Shown here: positions 63,503 to 64,000 of the stretch, in pieces
Layout: each line of letters begins with the position of its first letter
Numbering within the stretch: the stretch's first letter is position 1
Assembly: GCA_016800925.1 (NCBI GenBank)
Contig: JABCPU010000084.1
Coordinates: 1-64,000 of the forward strand
Direction: 5' to 3'
From: Suillus spraguei
Lineage: Eukaryota > Basidiomycota > Agaricomycetes > Boletales > Suillaceae
Length of the DNA: 64,000 bases
Translations under genes and position numbers: made by a program
Notes under the pieces: generated by a model
What the model was told of the DNA's origin: nothing
The model's database searches: none
The model's input: the letters and a program-made list of their open reading frames with translations, nothing else

Positions 63503-63940
63503 GGCCCACCCATCTATGTAAAATTCCCCCACATCGGCCCACCTGTCTATGCAATAAATATTTTACTGCACCCTCTGCCCACCCGTATATGTAATATTCT
63601 CTCACCTTGGCCCACCCATATATGTAATATTCTCTTACCTCGGCCCACCCATCTATGCAATAATATTTGCCTTGCATCTCTCTTCAGCCCAGCTGTCTAT
63701 AATATCCTACTCTACATACTACCCAGATGGGCCCACCCATCTCTGTCAGGGATGATATCCCCTTGGCCCATCTGTCAACATCAGAAATCACGTTTCCCTC
63801 AGCCCACCCGTCTCTCCTGAAAATACAAGTCTCCCGGCCCACCCATCTCCATCGGAAATAATATTCGCCCTGGCCCATCCATCAACATCAAGGATATACA
63901 TAACCTCGGCCCATGGTCCGCTGGCCCATCTTTGACAGGA
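63503..63940 (+). repeat. GGCCCA minisatellite
   Basis: At least a dozen GGCCCA/AGCCCA-containing units of about 30-40 bp (consensus near GGCCCACCCATCTATGTAATATTCTC). The reverse strand encodes repeated W-V-G/A-E motifs in several frames, but I see no start and read these frames as by-products. Confidence 0.75.
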
Positions 63941-64000
63941 TATTATGTGGGTCGGGTGACCCGTATAGTATGGAGTTTGTCACTGAAGGGGCTCCTCTTT

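Noticed and set aside
63353..63820. 155-codon + strand frame
   Set aside because: Runs through the GGCCCA minisatellite; repeat-derived, no plausible start context or domain.

Overview
The window is a piece of an agaricomycete (basidiomycete) genome. The evidence is dense genes with many 47-60 nt GT-AG introns on both strands, an expanded HET-domain protein and a TKL-type kinase, and remnants of KDZ (Kyakuja-Dileera-Zisupton) transposons with a CxC2 cysteine-cluster protein. From recalled similarity of the HET, KDZ-associated and lineage-restricted proteins I would place it in Boletales; that placement is inference.

Layout. 1-930 is the 3' part of a kinase gene, followed by a HET-domain gene (about 1.2-2.9 kb) with a decaying C-terminus. 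3.6-6.3 kb holds lineage-restricted hypothetical genes and their frameshifted relics. 6.8-8.0 kb (-) is a fungal rhodopsin-domain membrane protein. 9.3-10.5 kb (+) is GPN2, 10.9-16.4 kb (+) is CFT1/CPSF1, and 16.4-18.8 kb (-) is a flavin monooxygenase convergent with CFT1. 20.0-23.8 kb (+) is a P-type cation ATPase. 24-25.3 kb holds unrecognised coding fragments. 25.7-26.9 kb (-) is an F-box/LRR-like protein, 27.4-32.1 kb (-) SEC31, 33.7-35.1 kb (+) a low-complexity protein and 35.3-38.5 kb (-) a RecQ helicase. 40.2-42.5 and 45.3-47.6 kb (+) are a tandem pair of MFS transporters; the second copy is frameshifted.

From about 48 kb the sequence becomes repeat-rich: tRNA-Leu-like tandem repeats, a septin pseudogene, a broken Tc1/mariner transposase with a MITE-like inverted repeat beside it, and an LTR fragment that cuts off a KDZ CxC2 protein. 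Three further KDZ-neighbourhood genes follow, at least two of them disabled. A 3.2-kb element with about 150-bp terminal inverted repeats is filled with tandem and inverted satellite repeats and interrupted by a solo LTR. A GGCCCA minisatellite closes the window.

Functionally, the left two thirds is mostly housekeeping (tRNA/mRNA-level GTPase, pre-mRNA 3' end processing, COPII coat, DNA helicase) mixed with transport and self/non-self genes. The right third is a transposon graveyard. The most unusual structures are the TIR-bounded satellite element with a possible 9-bp target duplication, the candidate GA-AG intron kept in both MFS copies, and the KDZ gene cluster in which most members carry disabling changes. 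Exon boundaries given here come from reading splice motifs and checking that frames join; none was tested against transcripts.
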